DNA of 64,000 nt from Saprospiraceae bacterium. GTDB taxonomy: Bacteria > Bacteroidota > Bacteroidia > Chitinophagales > Saprospiraceae. Below the pieces are notes generated by a model. It had not been told where the DNA came from. It worked only from the letters and a program-made list of their open reading frames with translations, and made no database searches. Below are positions 1 through 8,168 of the stretch, piece by piece. The stretch spans positions 62,001 through 126,000 of the forward strand of contig JADJYH010000004.1 of the NCBI GenBank assembly GCA_016719855.1, given 5' to 3'. The translations under genes and the position numbers were made by a program. Every line of letters starts with the position of its first letter. The stretch's first letter is position 1.

Positions 1-1087
1 TTTCACGGCGAAGCTTTTGGCGCTTTTTCTTGCCAGCACCAGAAAGCGTGGCCATGGTTTTACGGATTTGTTCCTCCGCTTCCTTTCCAGAAACCTCCCG
101 TGCGGGTTCTCCCCTGCGCCGCCTGTCCCCTCCACCAGTGCCAGTGCCTTGCGATGGGCCGGGTGCGCCCGGCTGGGGCGTTTGCGGCAGAACTTTTTTG
201 CGCTTGCGCTTGCGCTTTTGGCTGTCGTCGGAAGTGTCGGAAGGGGATGCTGGCTTTGGGCTGCCAGCAACTTGCCCTTGCCCTTGCCTTTCAGGTGGCC
301 TGGCAGCACCCCGCTCTGGTGGGCCCTTTTTCTTGACGGGTTTGGCAGCGGGCTCTTTTCGTCTTACGATATCTATTTTGCCCAAGATTTTCAGTCCCCT
401 GAGTTCTGGGGTATTCATCCTGACAAGGGCATCAACATCCTCCACTTCTACAACATCCTCTGGCGGCGTTGTGATTGCCACGTTGGGCACAGCTGGGGTA
501 CTTGGTTCGGCTTTGTTATCGGCAACTGCAGCAGGCTGTTCGACGATTTTCGCTGCTGGTTCGATGGCTTTTTCTTCCTTCTGCTTTTCCGCTACTTTAC
601 TGGGTCGGACGGGCATGCCTTTTCTGTCCAACTCTATTTTGCCCTTGATCACAAGCCCGCCAACCTGAGGCCTTGCAACTGCCTCAATTATTTCTTCCGG
701 TTTTTCCTTGACTTCGACAGATGGTGGAGGTGGTGCAACGGGAGTTGGTTCTTCAACCTTGGTGGTCTCAACCGTTTTTGGGGGAAGTTCCTCTTTTTTG
801 GGTGGGCTTGGAGGGGCAGGAGGCGGTGCATGCTCTTCTCGCCTTACAAAGGGAGGAAGCGGTTCCTTTTTGACAAGGGCAGGCCTAACGCCGATGGTCA
901 TGGCGTCAGCCTTCACCTTTTCGGCCATGTCCCCCTGGTACTCCTTGAGCAACACAGTTTCCATCTCCTCCGTGACCTTGGAGGTAGGCTTGTTCTCAAT
1001 ATGAAAACCTTTGCTGCCCAGAAACTCTACAATAGTTGCTGTACCAACGTTTAATTCCTGCGCTACTTTGACTAAGCGTTTATCCAT
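1..1087 (-). CDS. infB: Translation initiation factor IF-2, N-terminal part (cut by window edge)
   Basis: IF-2 is the GTPase that places initiator tRNA on the ribosome. Only about 362 N-terminal residues are in the window; the GTPase core lies beyond position 1. The start at 1087 gives MDKRLVKVAQELNVGTATIV, the typical IF2-N helical domain (residues 1-55). It is followed by a long linker rich in Pro, Glu and Lys (about 60-330), as is usual in Bacteroidota IF-2. The basic segment at the edge, with EEQIRKTMATLSG near residue 340, is the conserved stretch just before the G domain. It is the third gene of rimP-nusA-infB. The 97-base gap to nusA holds a heptamer inverted repeat. Identification by order and motif is firm. 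Confidence 0.93.
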   Translation of the reverse strand, partial: MDKRLVKVAQELNVGTATIVEFLGSKGFHIENKPTSKVTEEMETVLLKEYQGDMAEKVKADAMTIGVRPALVKKEPLPPFVRREEHAPPPAPPSPPKKEELPPKTVETTKVEEPTPVAPPPPSVEVKEKPEEIIEAVARPQVGGLVIKGKIELDRKGMPVRPSKVAEKQKEEKAIEPAAKIVEQPAAVADNKAEPSTPAVPNVAITTPPEDVVEVEDVDALVRMNTPELRGLKILGKIDIVRRKEPAAKPVKKKGPPERGAARPPERQGQGQVAGSPKPASPSDTSDDSQKRKRKRKKVLPQTPQPGAPGPSQGTGTGGGDRRRRGEPAREVSGKEAEEQIRKTMATLSGAGKKKRQKLRRE

Positions 1088-1100
1088 TCAGAAAAAAATA

Positions 1101-1181
1101 AATGATGAATGACAAGGTGACAAACATTGAACGACAAAGGTAGCACCCCCATCACTCATCATCCATCATCCCGGTCATTCC
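1101..1181 (-). repeat. Heptamer-word inverted repeat between nusA and infB
   Basis: On the plus strand the left arm (1101-1140) repeats words like AATGATG and the right arm (1151-1181) repeats ATCATCC, ATCACTC, with a 10-base loop. Read on the minus strand, the G-poor arm (CATTCATCATT type) ends 14 bases before the infB start. It shares architecture with the other repeat loci in this window but has its own word. Confidence 0.6.
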
Positions 1182-1184
1182 AGG

Positions 1185-2423
1185 CTATTCATCGAATTCG
1201 GCTGTAAGGATGTTGATCACCTCCTCGACAGTTTCCTCTTCGAGTTCGGTGCGCCTTACAAGCTCTTCTTTGCTCAATTCCAGTACGCTGCGAGCGGTGT
1301 CGCAGCCGATGCGCTTGAGTTCTTCAATGACCCAAGCGTCAATCTCGTCCGTAAATTCATCAAGGTCAACATCGTCAATTTCTTGGCCGTCCGTGTTGCG
1401 GTACACGTCAATCTCGAAGCCCGTGAGCTTGCTGGCCAGTTTGATGTTCGTACCGCCCTTGCCAATGGCCAACGAGACTTGGTCGGGATCGAGGTAAACG
1501 CTTGCACGTTTGTTCTCCGAATCAAGCTCTATGCTGGTCACCTTGGCTGGCGTCAACGAACGCTGGATGAACAGGCTTTCGTTGTTGGTGAAGTTGATGA
1601 TGTCAATATTTTCATTGCGAAGCTCCCGCACGATGCCGTGGATACGGGAGCCTTTCATGCCGACGCAAGCGCCCACGGGATCCACCCGGTCGTCGTAGGA
1701 CTCAACGGCCACTTTGGCACGCTCGCCCGGTAGGCGAACGATGCGCTTGACGGCGATGATGCCGTCCTCGATTTCGGGCACTTCCTGCTCCAGCAATTTC
1801 TCCAGGAAGGCATTATCTGTGCGGCTAACAATCACCACAGGGGTGTTGTTCTTCATTTCAACCCGCTTGATGATGCAACGAACCATGTCGCCTTTGCGGA
1901 AAAAATCGCCCTTTATGGTCTCCTGCTTCGGCAGCAGCAGCTCGTGTCCGGTGGCATCGTCAACAATGAGGAATTCTTTCTTGATAATTTGACTTACCTC
2001 GCCAACTATCATCTCGCCCACCCGCTCGACGTACTTGCGGTAAACGTCGTCTTTCTCAAGCTCCATGATCCTGGAGATGAGCGTCTGGCGGGCAGCTTGG
2101 ATGGAGCGGCGTCCAAAATCTTCGAGGAAGAGCTGCTCGTAGCACTCTTCGCCAACCTCGTAGCTGTCGTCAATGGACAATGCCTCGGAGATGGACACTT
2201 GGCTGCGGTCGTCGGTCACCTCGCCATCGGGCACGATCTGCCGCACCCGCCACAGCTCAAGGTCGCCCTGCTGCGCGTTCACGATGACATTGAAGTTCTC
2301 ATCGGAACCAAATTTTTTCTTGATCAATGTGCGGAACACATCTTCCAGCACCCGCACCATCGTGGGGCGGTCAATGTTCTTGCTGGATTTGAACTCGGAA
2401 AAGGTATCTACTAAGTTTATCAT
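1185..2423 (-). CDS. nusA: Transcription termination/antitermination protein NusA
   Basis: NusA binds RNA polymerase and nascent RNA and modulates pausing, termination and antitermination. The 412-residue product has the NusA N-terminal domain (1-130), an S1 domain (about 135-205), KH1 with VDPVGACVGMKGSRI near 250, KH2 with PDQVSLAIGKGGTNI near 320, and a C-terminal helical tail. The length matches Bacteroidota NusA, which lack the proteobacterial AR repeats. I chose the ATG at 2423 (MINLVDTFSEFK) because the 23 upstream codons are translated repeat DNA. It lies between rimP and infB in the standard operon. Confidence 0.95.
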   Translation of the reverse strand: MINLVDTFSEFKSSKNIDRPTMVRVLEDVFRTLIKKKFGSDENFNVIVNAQQGDLELWRVRQIVPDGEVTDDRSQVSISEALSIDDSYEVGEECYEQLFLEDFGRRSIQAARQTLISRIMELEKDDVYRKYVERVGEMIVGEVSQIIKKEFLIVDDATGHELLLPKQETIKGDFFRKGDMVRCIIKRVEMKNNTPVVIVSRTDNAFLEKLLEQEVPEIEDGIIAVKRIVRLPGERAKVAVESYDDRVDPVGACVGMKGSRIHGIVRELRNENIDIINFTNNESLFIQRSLTPAKVTSIELDSENKRASVYLDPDQVSLAIGKGGTNIKLASKLTGFEIDVYRNTDGQEIDDVDLDEFTDEIDAWVIEELKRIGCDTARSVLELSKEELVRRTELEEETVEEVINILTAEFDE

Positions 2424-2430
2424 CCTATTC

Positions 2431-2465
2431 TTAATGATGAATGATAAATGGTGAATGATGGATGG
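2431..2465 (-). repeat. Heptamer-word array upstream of nusA
   Basis: About five units of an ATCATTC/ACCATTT-type word (minus-strand reading) end 7 bases before the nusA ATG. The partner arm, expected near 2490-2512, is only weakly recognisable, so this is mostly a single-arm case of the repeat family. Confidence 0.5.
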
Positions 2466-2512
2466 AAAGCTGTGTAGCCCACAGTTTACCAAACCTCATT
2501 GGCCATTCTTTT

Positions 2513-3004
2513 TTAGAAGCTAATCACAATCATCGTTTTTTTTATCTCGTCGTAGGGAAGCTCCGTTTGAACCTCCATTTTCTTTTTCTTTTTGCCCTCC
2601 AGCACCACCACCGTTTCCTGAACCGTGCAACTGGTTTCGCCAGCGGCAGTGAGCGGGCCTGTCTTGATGGTACCGTCCTTGAGCGTCACCTCAACCTTGC
2701 GGCCAATGTTCTTGACGTACTGGCGCTGCAATTTGAGCGGTTTGCCAAGCCCGGGCGACGACACTTCCAGCACGTAACTCTCGCCAAGCCACCCGGCTTC
2801 GTCAAAATGGTGCTCCAAGTAGCGGCTGGTTTTCTGGCACTTTGCCAGCGTAATGCCGCTGTCACTGTCAATGAAAACCTCCAGCTTGTTGGCTGCGCTG
2901 AGGTGAAAATCCACCAAGAAGCAATCCTCAAAGCCCTCCTCCGCAAACTTTGCAGCGAGCAGTTCGTGAATCTTTTCCTCGATAAAAAATACATCAACAG
3001 CCAT
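2513..3004 (-). CDS. rimP: Ribosome maturation factor RimP
   Basis: RimP assists maturation of the 30S subunit. The 163-residue product contains the family signature LEVSSPGLGKPLK in its middle and the two expected alpha/beta and SH3-like halves. I set the start at 3004 (MAVDVFFIEEKI); the longer reading would add 19 residues that do not look like the family. It is the first gene of rimP-nusA-infB, and a consensus Bacteroidota promoter lies at 3059-3089, 55 bases upstream of the start. Confidence 0.92.
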   Translation of the reverse strand: MAVDVFFIEEKIHELLAAKFAEEGFEDCFLVDFHLSAANKLEVFIDSDSGITLAKCQKTSRYLEHHFDEAGWLGESYVLEVSSPGLGKPLKLQRQYVKNIGRKVEVTLKDGTIKTGPLTAAGETSCTVQETVVVLEGKKKKKMEVQTELPYDEIKKTMIVISF

Positions 3005-3058
3005 AAAGTAAAAGAGGGAACTTTTGTTCCCTCTGTCGTTTGGTTTCGCAAAGCGGGG

Positions 3059-3089
3059 CAAATGTAAACACTTTTACTGTATTTGCCAA
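3059..3089 (-). promoter_or_regulatory. Promoter of rimP-nusA-infB
   Basis: On the minus strand a TTG (3087-3089) is followed after 20 bases by TACATTTG (3059-3066), matching the Bacteroidota primary-sigma consensus TAnnTTTG. It sits just upstream of the rimP start, as expected. Confidence 0.6.
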
Positions 3090-3162
3090 TGTGCTTGAAA
3101 AATAAGGGATTTTACTTCGATGAAGATTTCGCAAACTGCATTTACAAGAATGCCTCAAGCAA

Positions 3163-3195
3163 AAAAAGCCCGCTGGACGTCCAGCGGGCTTTTTC
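3163..3195 (-). terminator. Rho-independent terminator
   Basis: A perfect 12-base stem (AGCCCGCTGGAC with its complement, no loop bases beyond the turn) is flanked by an A-run on the left and a T-run on the right. On the minus strand it lies 20 bases after the stop of the gene at 3215 and ends in a U-tract. Its position between two minus-strand genes makes it that gene's terminator. Confidence 0.75.
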
Positions 3196-3214
3196 ATATA
3201 AAAACTTTTTGATG

Positions 3215-4147
3215 TCAGGGATTCCCCATCACAAACGTGCAGTGCGCCAGCACCCGCTCCGTTCGCTCCGATTCCAGTGTGGCAATGTAAAAGCCGGGGC
3301 TTAGGTTCAGTCCAGATGGTAGGTTCATGGTCGGTTGGGCATCGGCTATCGTGTCTATCAGCTTGCCATTTGCGGCATAAATCTTCAAGTTGCAGGCCTC
3401 CGGCAGTTGCTTTTGGTTAATGGAAAAACGCAGCTCCGGCCCTGCGGGATTGGGTTGGGCGGTGAGCCTGATGGGTTCGTTGGCCACCACATCCTTCCCG
3501 GCGTTGACGATGCCGCACTCGGCTGGCAACTGGGGTAGAAAGCACTCGATAAAGGTCAAGTTTAGATATTCCTCTTCGTGCTGAAAACAGAGCAGGTCGG
3601 AACCATAATCAGCGCCAGGGTCGGAACCTCGTCCGAGCAAACCGTAGCTACTGCCGATGCCCTCTATCCAGTACTCCACCGGAGCGCCCTGATAGCCAGG
3701 TTCGAAGTAAATGACCTTGCGCATCTTGCCCGCAAGCAACTCCACTCTCACGCTGTCCACCTTGCGACTGATGATGTTCCCAAAGAAGACTTCGGTCAAA
3801 TCAATCACGTCGTTCACTTCCAAGTTGAAGTCGTAGAGCAGGAGTTCGGACGAGCCGTCGCTGGGGAGGAAGCGCACTACGCCACCGTTGGAGCGGAGTC
3901 CGCCACGGAAGTAAGTGTTTTCAATGTTCAACGCAGAATCTACTTGTAAATCAAGCACTTGCGAGTAGTTCGTGCCATTGAGTATGGTGTCGCCACAGAG
4001 GGCAGTGTGTCCAAAAATTGAACCGGCGATGGTTGTTTGTGACACTTTCCAAACGGCATTGCTTTGGGGGAAGGGCACATTTTGAGCGCGCAGAGCGCCG
4101 GTCCAAATAAAAAGGAAAACTAAGGATGAAAAAACTATTTGCTGCAT
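3215..4147 (-). CDS. Secreted protein with T9SS type A sorting domain
   Basis: The 310-residue product starts with a signal peptide (MQQIVFSSLVFLFIWTGALR then AQ) and ends in an approximately 80-residue T9SS sorting domain with the pattern LTAQPNPAGPELRF ... LKIYAANGKLIDT ... LSPGFYIATL. The middle (about 25-220) resembles the generic extracellular beta domains of Bacteroidota secreted proteins and gives no function. The start at 4147 was chosen because the signal peptide begins there. It is probably exported to the cell surface or medium by the type IX machinery. A terminator follows at 3163-3195. Confidence 0.8.
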   Translation of the reverse strand: MQQIVFSSLVFLFIWTGALRAQNVPFPQSNAVWKVSQTTIAGSIFGHTALCGDTILNGTNYSQVLDLQVDSALNIENTYFRGGLRSNGGVVRFLPSDGSSELLLYDFNLEVNDVIDLTEVFFGNIISRKVDSVRVELLAGKMRKVIYFEPGYQGAPVEYWIEGIGSSYGLLGRGSDPGADYGSDLLCFQHEEEYLNLTFIECFLPQLPAECGIVNAGKDVVANEPIRLTAQPNPAGPELRFSINQKQLPEACNLKIYAANGKLIDTIADAQPTMNLPSGLNLSPGFYIATLESERTERVLAHCTFVMGNP

Positions 4148-4277
4148 GATGTAGGTGTTGGGTGATAGCTTTGGCTTTAAAATTTGATTCAATACGAGAG
4201 ACGGCATAAAACGATCGCCCGTTGGGTTCACCCGACCATTTAAGTGCTAAGAAAATCTTAAAATTTGGCACTTTCCC

Positions 4278-4655
4278 TTACTCCCATTTCTCCCGGAACA
4301 ACTCCTCGGAGTGCCCACCCTTGCGGTTCTGCTCTGCCAGCGGCCAATTGTCTGTGGCAGAGGTCTGTAGCCAGAGGTTGCCAGAGCGGCGAAAGACCTG
4401 TGCGTTTAGGCCAAATTTTTCCAAAAACATCCGCTCCAATTCGCTCACCGACATCTCCGCCCGTATGTGCAGGTCGCCCGATGTGTGGATGCTGCGGACT
4501 TCGTCAATCAGCCGCTCGTTGTCAAGCTGTTGCCGAGCCGGGGAAGGCTCTCCCGCCCGGTGGCTGCCCTCATAAAATTCGAGTTTGAGGGAGGGGAAAA
4601 CCTTGTGGAATTCCAATTGCAAGTCCTTGATTTTCTTTTTGTTATCTATCAACAT
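4278..4655 (-). CDS. Conserved hypothetical protein, 125 residues
   Basis: I recognise this only as a small conserved Bacteroidota protein of unknown role. It is soluble, with no signal peptide or membrane segment, begins MLIDNKKKIKDLQLEFHKVF and has a conserved-looking central part (SGDLHIRAEMSVSELERMF) and a C-terminal stretch with NLWLQTSATDNWPL. Family members are usually about this length, so the ATG at 4655 is likely correct. It stands alone between a T9SS gene and a lipoprotein pair transcribed from the other strand. Confidence 0.75.
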   Translation of the reverse strand: MLIDNKKKIKDLQLEFHKVFPSLKLEFYEGSHRAGEPSPARQQLDNERLIDEVRSIHTSGDLHIRAEMSVSELERMFLEKFGLNAQVFRRSGNLWLQTSATDNWPLAEQNRKGGHSEELFREKWE

Positions 4656-4813
4656 GAGGTTGCGATTTTAAATGGTTGTCGGGCAAGTTAGCTCCAATGG
4701 AGCGGCAGCACAGGTGAGAAAGGTCAGGTGGTGAAATGATTTTGGTCAAACAAGGTCGAGCAGCACAATGCAAAACCCGTAGTTTTGCGCCAGCTTTTTT
4801 GACCACTACATTT

Positions 4814-5092
4814 ATGGAAAAACAAGGACTACGCCTTTGCTTGCTGGTGGCCGCCGTGGCAACGCTTGTCGCCTGCACCGAGCCGCCTCCGCCCACCCTC
4901 GCCTACAAGGACCGGGAACTGGTGGACAGCCTCTTCCGCCTGCAAGTGGACTCGCTCAAACCGCTGTACGACAGCCTCTGCACTGCCCACTTCGACAGTG
5001 CCGTGCAGTTCAAGACCGACTCGATGCTCAAGGTGCGCACCGCCGAAATCCAGAAGGCGCTGGAACGGCTGCGCCAAGAAACCAACCAATGA
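4814..5092 (+). CDS. Small lipoprotein, 92 residues
   Basis: The product has a lipoprotein signal peptide (MEKQGLRLCLLVAAVATLVAC, lipobox LVAC at residues 18-21). It is followed by a Pro-rich spacer and a charged helical tail with repeated DSL motifs (DSLFRLQVDSLKPLYDSL). I do not recognise a family. The longer reading from 4736 would put 26 non-signal residues before the lipobox, so 4814 is preferred. Its stop overlaps the ATG at 5089 of the next lipoprotein (ATGA), which suggests translational coupling. Confidence 0.7.
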   Translation: MEKQGLRLCLLVAAVATLVACTEPPPPTLAYKDRELVDSLFRLQVDSLKPLYDSLCTAHFDSAVQFKTDSMLKVRTAEIQKALERLRQETNQ

Positions 5093-5446
5093 TTTTTCAG
5101 ATGAAGAGAATTGACAATCAACTACTTATGCTCGCCTTAGCCGCCATGCTGCTTGCAACCACGTTGCTGGCTGGATGCCACCGCCAACCCACCAAGACCA
5201 AGGAGCAGGTGATGCAGGAGCGCCTCGCCGAGCGCATTAGACCGATGGAAGGCTGACGCAGTAAAAAAATGCCGGAAAGAAGTGGAAGAAAAGGCCGCCG
5301 TGCTCACCGATTCCATCGTGATTGCGAATGCAAAATTGAACCGGGACACCTCTATTCACAGCCTGATTCCTGGCAGGCCGACCCGCCCGGACTACCAGCC
5401 GCCGACAGATTCAGTGCCCGTCAAGCCGTTTTTGAAAAAGTTATAA
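5089..5446 (+). CDS. Small lipoprotein, frameshifted near 5235
   Basis: The gene starts at 5089 or 5101 with a second lipoprotein signal (LLATTLLAGC lipobox). The first frame stops at 5256 after 51-55 residues. A different frame takes over at about 5235 (ERI then DRWKADAVKKCRKEVEEK) and runs to the TAA at 5446, giving about 114-118 residues with a Pro-rich C-terminus. The total length is one base over a multiple of three, so one extra base (an A in CATTAGACC) restores a continuous product. The family is unknown. It forms a pair with the preceding lipoprotein gene. Confidence 0.55.
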
Positions 5447-5470
5447 ATGGATTTGGCAGAAATCGAAAAC

Positions 5471-6139
5471 TCATTGGCTGCCACCAAACTCGTCCAGTTT
5501 TCGCTGGAATTTGATGACCAACTGGGTGTAGTGGTCCAGCTCGGTTGACTTGTTGAACACCTCCTCGAACATGCGCCGAACCGAGGTGCGGCCCGTGAAA
5601 AACGGAAACGGATGTTCCAAGGGTTGCAGGTTTTGGTCGAGTACATTAATCCCTTCGTTGTTGGTTTTTTGGCTGGAAGTGCTGGCTCCATTGTAGGCCA
5701 CCAAAAATCCGTTTTCGAGGGTCAGGGACGGGTCAATTTGCAGGTCTAGGCCGAAAAAAATCCCTTTCCTAACGCCCTGCTTCAACTTAGTGGTAGCCGT
5801 GTCGGGCATGAAAAGCAACTTGGAGAAACTATAATTTATCCGAAAAGCCTCTATCAGCCACAGGTTGTGGTTGCGTGTGTCCTGCTTCGTTTTTTCAAGC
5901 ATTTTCTCGAAGCGTTGGCGGTCTTTCTCGCTGGCGGTGGTTGCTGCCATTTTTTCCAGCGCCTCAATTTTCCGGGCATTCGTGCTCAGGCGGACGACCA
6001 AGGTGCCATTTTTCAATACGCCGATGGCCTCTTTGGCGGAAAGTGGCCGCGCTGCATCCGCGTCCTGTCCGAAGGCAGCCTTGCCAACGAACATGACCAA
6101 AAGACACAGCAGCAAAGTTCGAAATTCCATAGCCTTCAT
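5471..6139 (-). CDS. Conserved secreted hypothetical protein
   Basis: The 222-residue product has a signal peptide (MKAMEFRTLLLCLLVMFVGK to AFGQ) and no other membrane segment. The body has a Lys/Glu-rich helical part (about 50-90) and a beta-rich part with GIFFGLDLQIDPSLTLENGF. It has no recognisable catalytic motif. The start could be 6139 or 6130; an in-frame GTG at 6145 is less likely. It lies 9 bases downstream of the pseudouridine synthase gene, on the same strand, so the two are probably co-transcribed. Confidence 0.7.
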   Translation of the reverse strand: MKAMEFRTLLLCLLVMFVGKAAFGQDADAARPLSAKEAIGVLKNGTLVVRLSTNARKIEALEKMAATTASEKDRQRFEKMLEKTKQDTRNHNLWLIEAFRINYSFSKLLFMPDTATTKLKQGVRKGIFFGLDLQIDPSLTLENGFLVAYNGASTSSQKTNNEGINVLDQNLQPLEHPFPFFTGRTSVRRMFEEVFNKSTELDHYTQLVIKFQRKLDEFGGSQ

Positions 6140-6148
6140 TTTCACAAA

Positions 6149-6904
6149 TTATTGATTTTCAATCGGTTGCAAACAACCCGCTGCCTCAAACGCATTCCAC
6201 ACCGCATCTTCGGGCAATGCGGCAGTCAGCTCCACCTGCTCACCCGACACCGGGTGGCGGAATGCCAGCTTCCAAGCGTGGAGGTTGATGGAGCGGTCAC
6301 GGTTGCCGCGGCGGGCGCCATACTTCACATCGCCCTTGATGGGACAGCCAATGGCGGCCAGTTGCGCCCGAATCTGATGGTGGCGGCCCGTGATGAGCTT
6401 CACCTCCAGCAGGTGGTAGTTGTCGCTGCTGCCGAGCAGTCGGTAGCTCATCTCCGAGAGGTCGCCAGCCGCCTCATCTTCGGTGATGCCGGAGCGGTTT
6501 GCTTTTTCATTTTTTTGTAAAAAATGGCGCAGCGTTCCCTCCTTCTCTGGTGGCAAATCCTTAACGACAGCGAGGTAGGTTTTGCGCACGGAGCGCTCCT
6601 TGAATTGGTCGCTCAGCGAACCAACCATCGTTTTCGTTTTCGCAAAAACCACGACGCCCGTGGCAGGGCGGTCGAGCCGGTGAACGAGGAAAAGCTTCGA
6701 TTTGCAGTAGATTTCGGCCAATTGGAGGAGCGTTTTGTCGCCGGTCTTGTCGGCCTGCACGGGCAGGCCGGCTGGCTTGTTGAAGGCGATGAACTGGTTG
6801 TTCTTCAAGATGACCCAATCGCCAATAGCGGCATGAGGAATAGCAGCTTCGAGTGGTGCAGGAGCTTGGTTTTCGGAGGGATTCTCCTTACTTAATTTCT
6901 TCAT
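6149..6904 (-). CDS. RluA-family pseudouridine synthase
   Basis: It converts specific uridines in rRNA or tRNA to pseudouridine. The 251-residue product has the RluA signature HRLDRPATGVVVFAKT near residue 75, with the catalytic Asp in HRLD. The later conserved segments ITGRHHQIRAQLAAIGCPI and DVKYG are also present. There is no S4 domain, so it belongs to the short RluA/C/D-like group; the substrate position cannot be read from sequence. The ATG at 6904 is used because the longer reading starts with TTG. The start overlaps the end of the upstream small membrane-protein gene by 17 bases. Confidence 0.9.
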   Translation of the reverse strand: MKKLSKENPSENQAPAPLEAAIPHAAIGDWVILKNNQFIAFNKPAGLPVQADKTGDKTLLQLAEIYCKSKLFLVHRLDRPATGVVVFAKTKTMVGSLSDQFKERSVRKTYLAVVKDLPPEKEGTLRHFLQKNEKANRSGITEDEAAGDLSEMSYRLLGSSDNYHLLEVKLITGRHHQIRAQLAAIGCPIKGDVKYGARRGNRDRSINLHAWKLAFRHPVSGEQVELTAALPEDAVWNAFEAAGCLQPIENQ

Positions 6905-7091
6905 AATCAATGAATTCGCCTTCGTTTTTCATTTTTTCAGGAGCGGCATCCCGCTGTGGTTCCTGCTGATTTCCCCCTTGGGGTTGGTGCTGCGCAAAAT
7001 CACGCCGCCGCCCTTCTTTGAGCTGCTCCTTCATCTGAAAATACCGATAGACGATATAACCAATGAAGCCCCAGAAAATTAATTTCAACAT
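6888..7091 (-). CDS. Small membrane-anchored protein, DUF4834-like
   Basis: The 67-residue product has one N-terminal membrane helix (MLKLIFWGFIGYIVYRYFQ) followed by a short hydrophilic Gln-rich tail ending FIDYEEIK. This layout matches the DUF4834 proteins found throughout Bacteroidota, whose role is unknown. It overlaps the pseudouridine synthase gene by 17 bases and is the first gene of that unit. A TACCTTTG box lies at 7109-7116 on the minus strand, but no upstream box has the right spacing. Confidence 0.65.
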   Translation of the reverse strand: MLKLIFWGFIGYIVYRYFQMKEQLKEGRRRDFAQHQPQGGNQQEPQRDAAPEKMKNEGEFIDYEEIK

Positions 7092-7304
7092 AGTGGACTG
7101 ATTTTGTACAAAGGTAAGCCTACTCTACAAACCCTCGTAAACGAAGCACATAAAAAGTGAAAATGCCCGTTTTCTGACCGAATTTTGGCCGAAGGCCGAA
7201 AAAAGATTTTAAACAAAAGCATTTTGGCACTCGTTTCTCTGCTGAAATACCATTATTTTTAGGCGTTCAAAACTTCCCCACGTTCAAAAAATACACAGTC
7301 TGCC

Positions 7305-8093
7305 ATGAGATTAGAGAAATACAGCCTGCTATTGTTGGTTTCACTCTGCGCTTGCAAGCTCGCAGCACAGGAAACCATCCAGCCCAAGCAAATGGACGAC
7401 CCCTCCAAAGGAATCATCTACAACCGGGAGTTTGCGATGAACTTTCGGCTGCACACGCATGGCTTTTCTTTTGGTGCAAACGTCGGCACCCTCCAGACCT
7501 ACTACCGAACCAAGTACTGGCATTTTGAACTAGGGGAACTGAAGCACACCAAAGAGTACAAGCAAAGCTGGGATGCCCCCAGTTCGCTCAACGGCCGGGT
7601 TTCCAAGGCGTTCAAGTACGGCAAACAAAACAACCTTTTTGTGATGCGGGGTGGCTTCGGCGCCAAGCGCTATTTTTCCGAAAAAGCCAAGCACAAGGGC
7701 GTGGCCGTCGGCATCTCCTACGAGGCGGGCGCTACGCTCGGCATCCTGAAACCCTACTACCTCGAGTTACAGCGGGGCGACGGCAACCTCACCTACTCGG
7801 CCCGGTACTCCGAGGATACCGCCAACCGCTTCCTTGACATCAATAAGATACACGGCGCATCCAATTGGACCAAAGGCTTCGGCCATCTCTCGCTGCTGCC
7901 CGGCGCCCATGCCAGGTTTGCCGTCCATTTCGACTGGGGCGCATTTGATGAGTACCTCAAATCCTTCGAGGGCGGCATCATGGTGGATGCCTTCGCCCGC
8001 AAGGCACCCATCATGGTGGAATTGGACAACGTGGAAAACAACCTTCTCTTCCTCAACCTTTTCCTAAATTTGCAGTTCGGAAAACGTTGGTAA
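7305..8093 (+). CDS. Predicted outer-membrane beta-barrel protein
   Basis: The 262-residue product has a signal peptide (MRLEKYSLLLLVSLCACKL to AAQ). Many alternating hydrophobic/polar strands follow and end in an aromatic C-terminus (NLQFGKRW), as expected for a barrel in the outer membrane. The first strands read FRLHTHGFSFGANVGTLQ. No transport or enzyme motif is visible. It precedes lipA by 73 bases, and this gap is a repeat hairpin. Confidence 0.7.
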   Translation: MRLEKYSLLLLVSLCACKLAAQETIQPKQMDDPSKGIIYNREFAMNFRLHTHGFSFGANVGTLQTYYRTKYWHFELGELKHTKEYKQSWDAPSSLNGRVSKAFKYGKQNNLFVMRGGFGAKRYFSEKAKHKGVAVGISYEAGATLGILKPYYLELQRGDGNLTYSARYSEDTANRFLDINKIHGASNWTKGFGHLSLLPGAHARFAVHFDWGAFDEYLKSFEGGIMVDAFARKAPIMVELDNVENNLLFLNLFLNLQFGKRW

Positions 8094-8097
8094 TGCA

Positions 8098-8168
8098 ATT
8101 GCGGATTCAGGATTTCGGATTTCGGAATCGGGTACGCAATCCGCAATCCGCAATCCGCAATCCGCAAT
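8098..8168 (+). repeat. Heptamer-word inverted repeat before lipA
   Basis: The left arm (8098-8131) carries variants of GGATTTC. The right arm (8135-8166) carries nearly perfect tandem copies of CGCAATC, the complement. Only about three bases separate the arms. The last repeat word runs into the lipA ATG at 8167. Confidence 0.75.

Noticed and set aside
17..1054. 345-codon plus-strand open frame
   Set aside because: It is antisense to infB, whose IF2-N domain and linker read cleanly on the minus strand; the translation is low-complexity and family-free.
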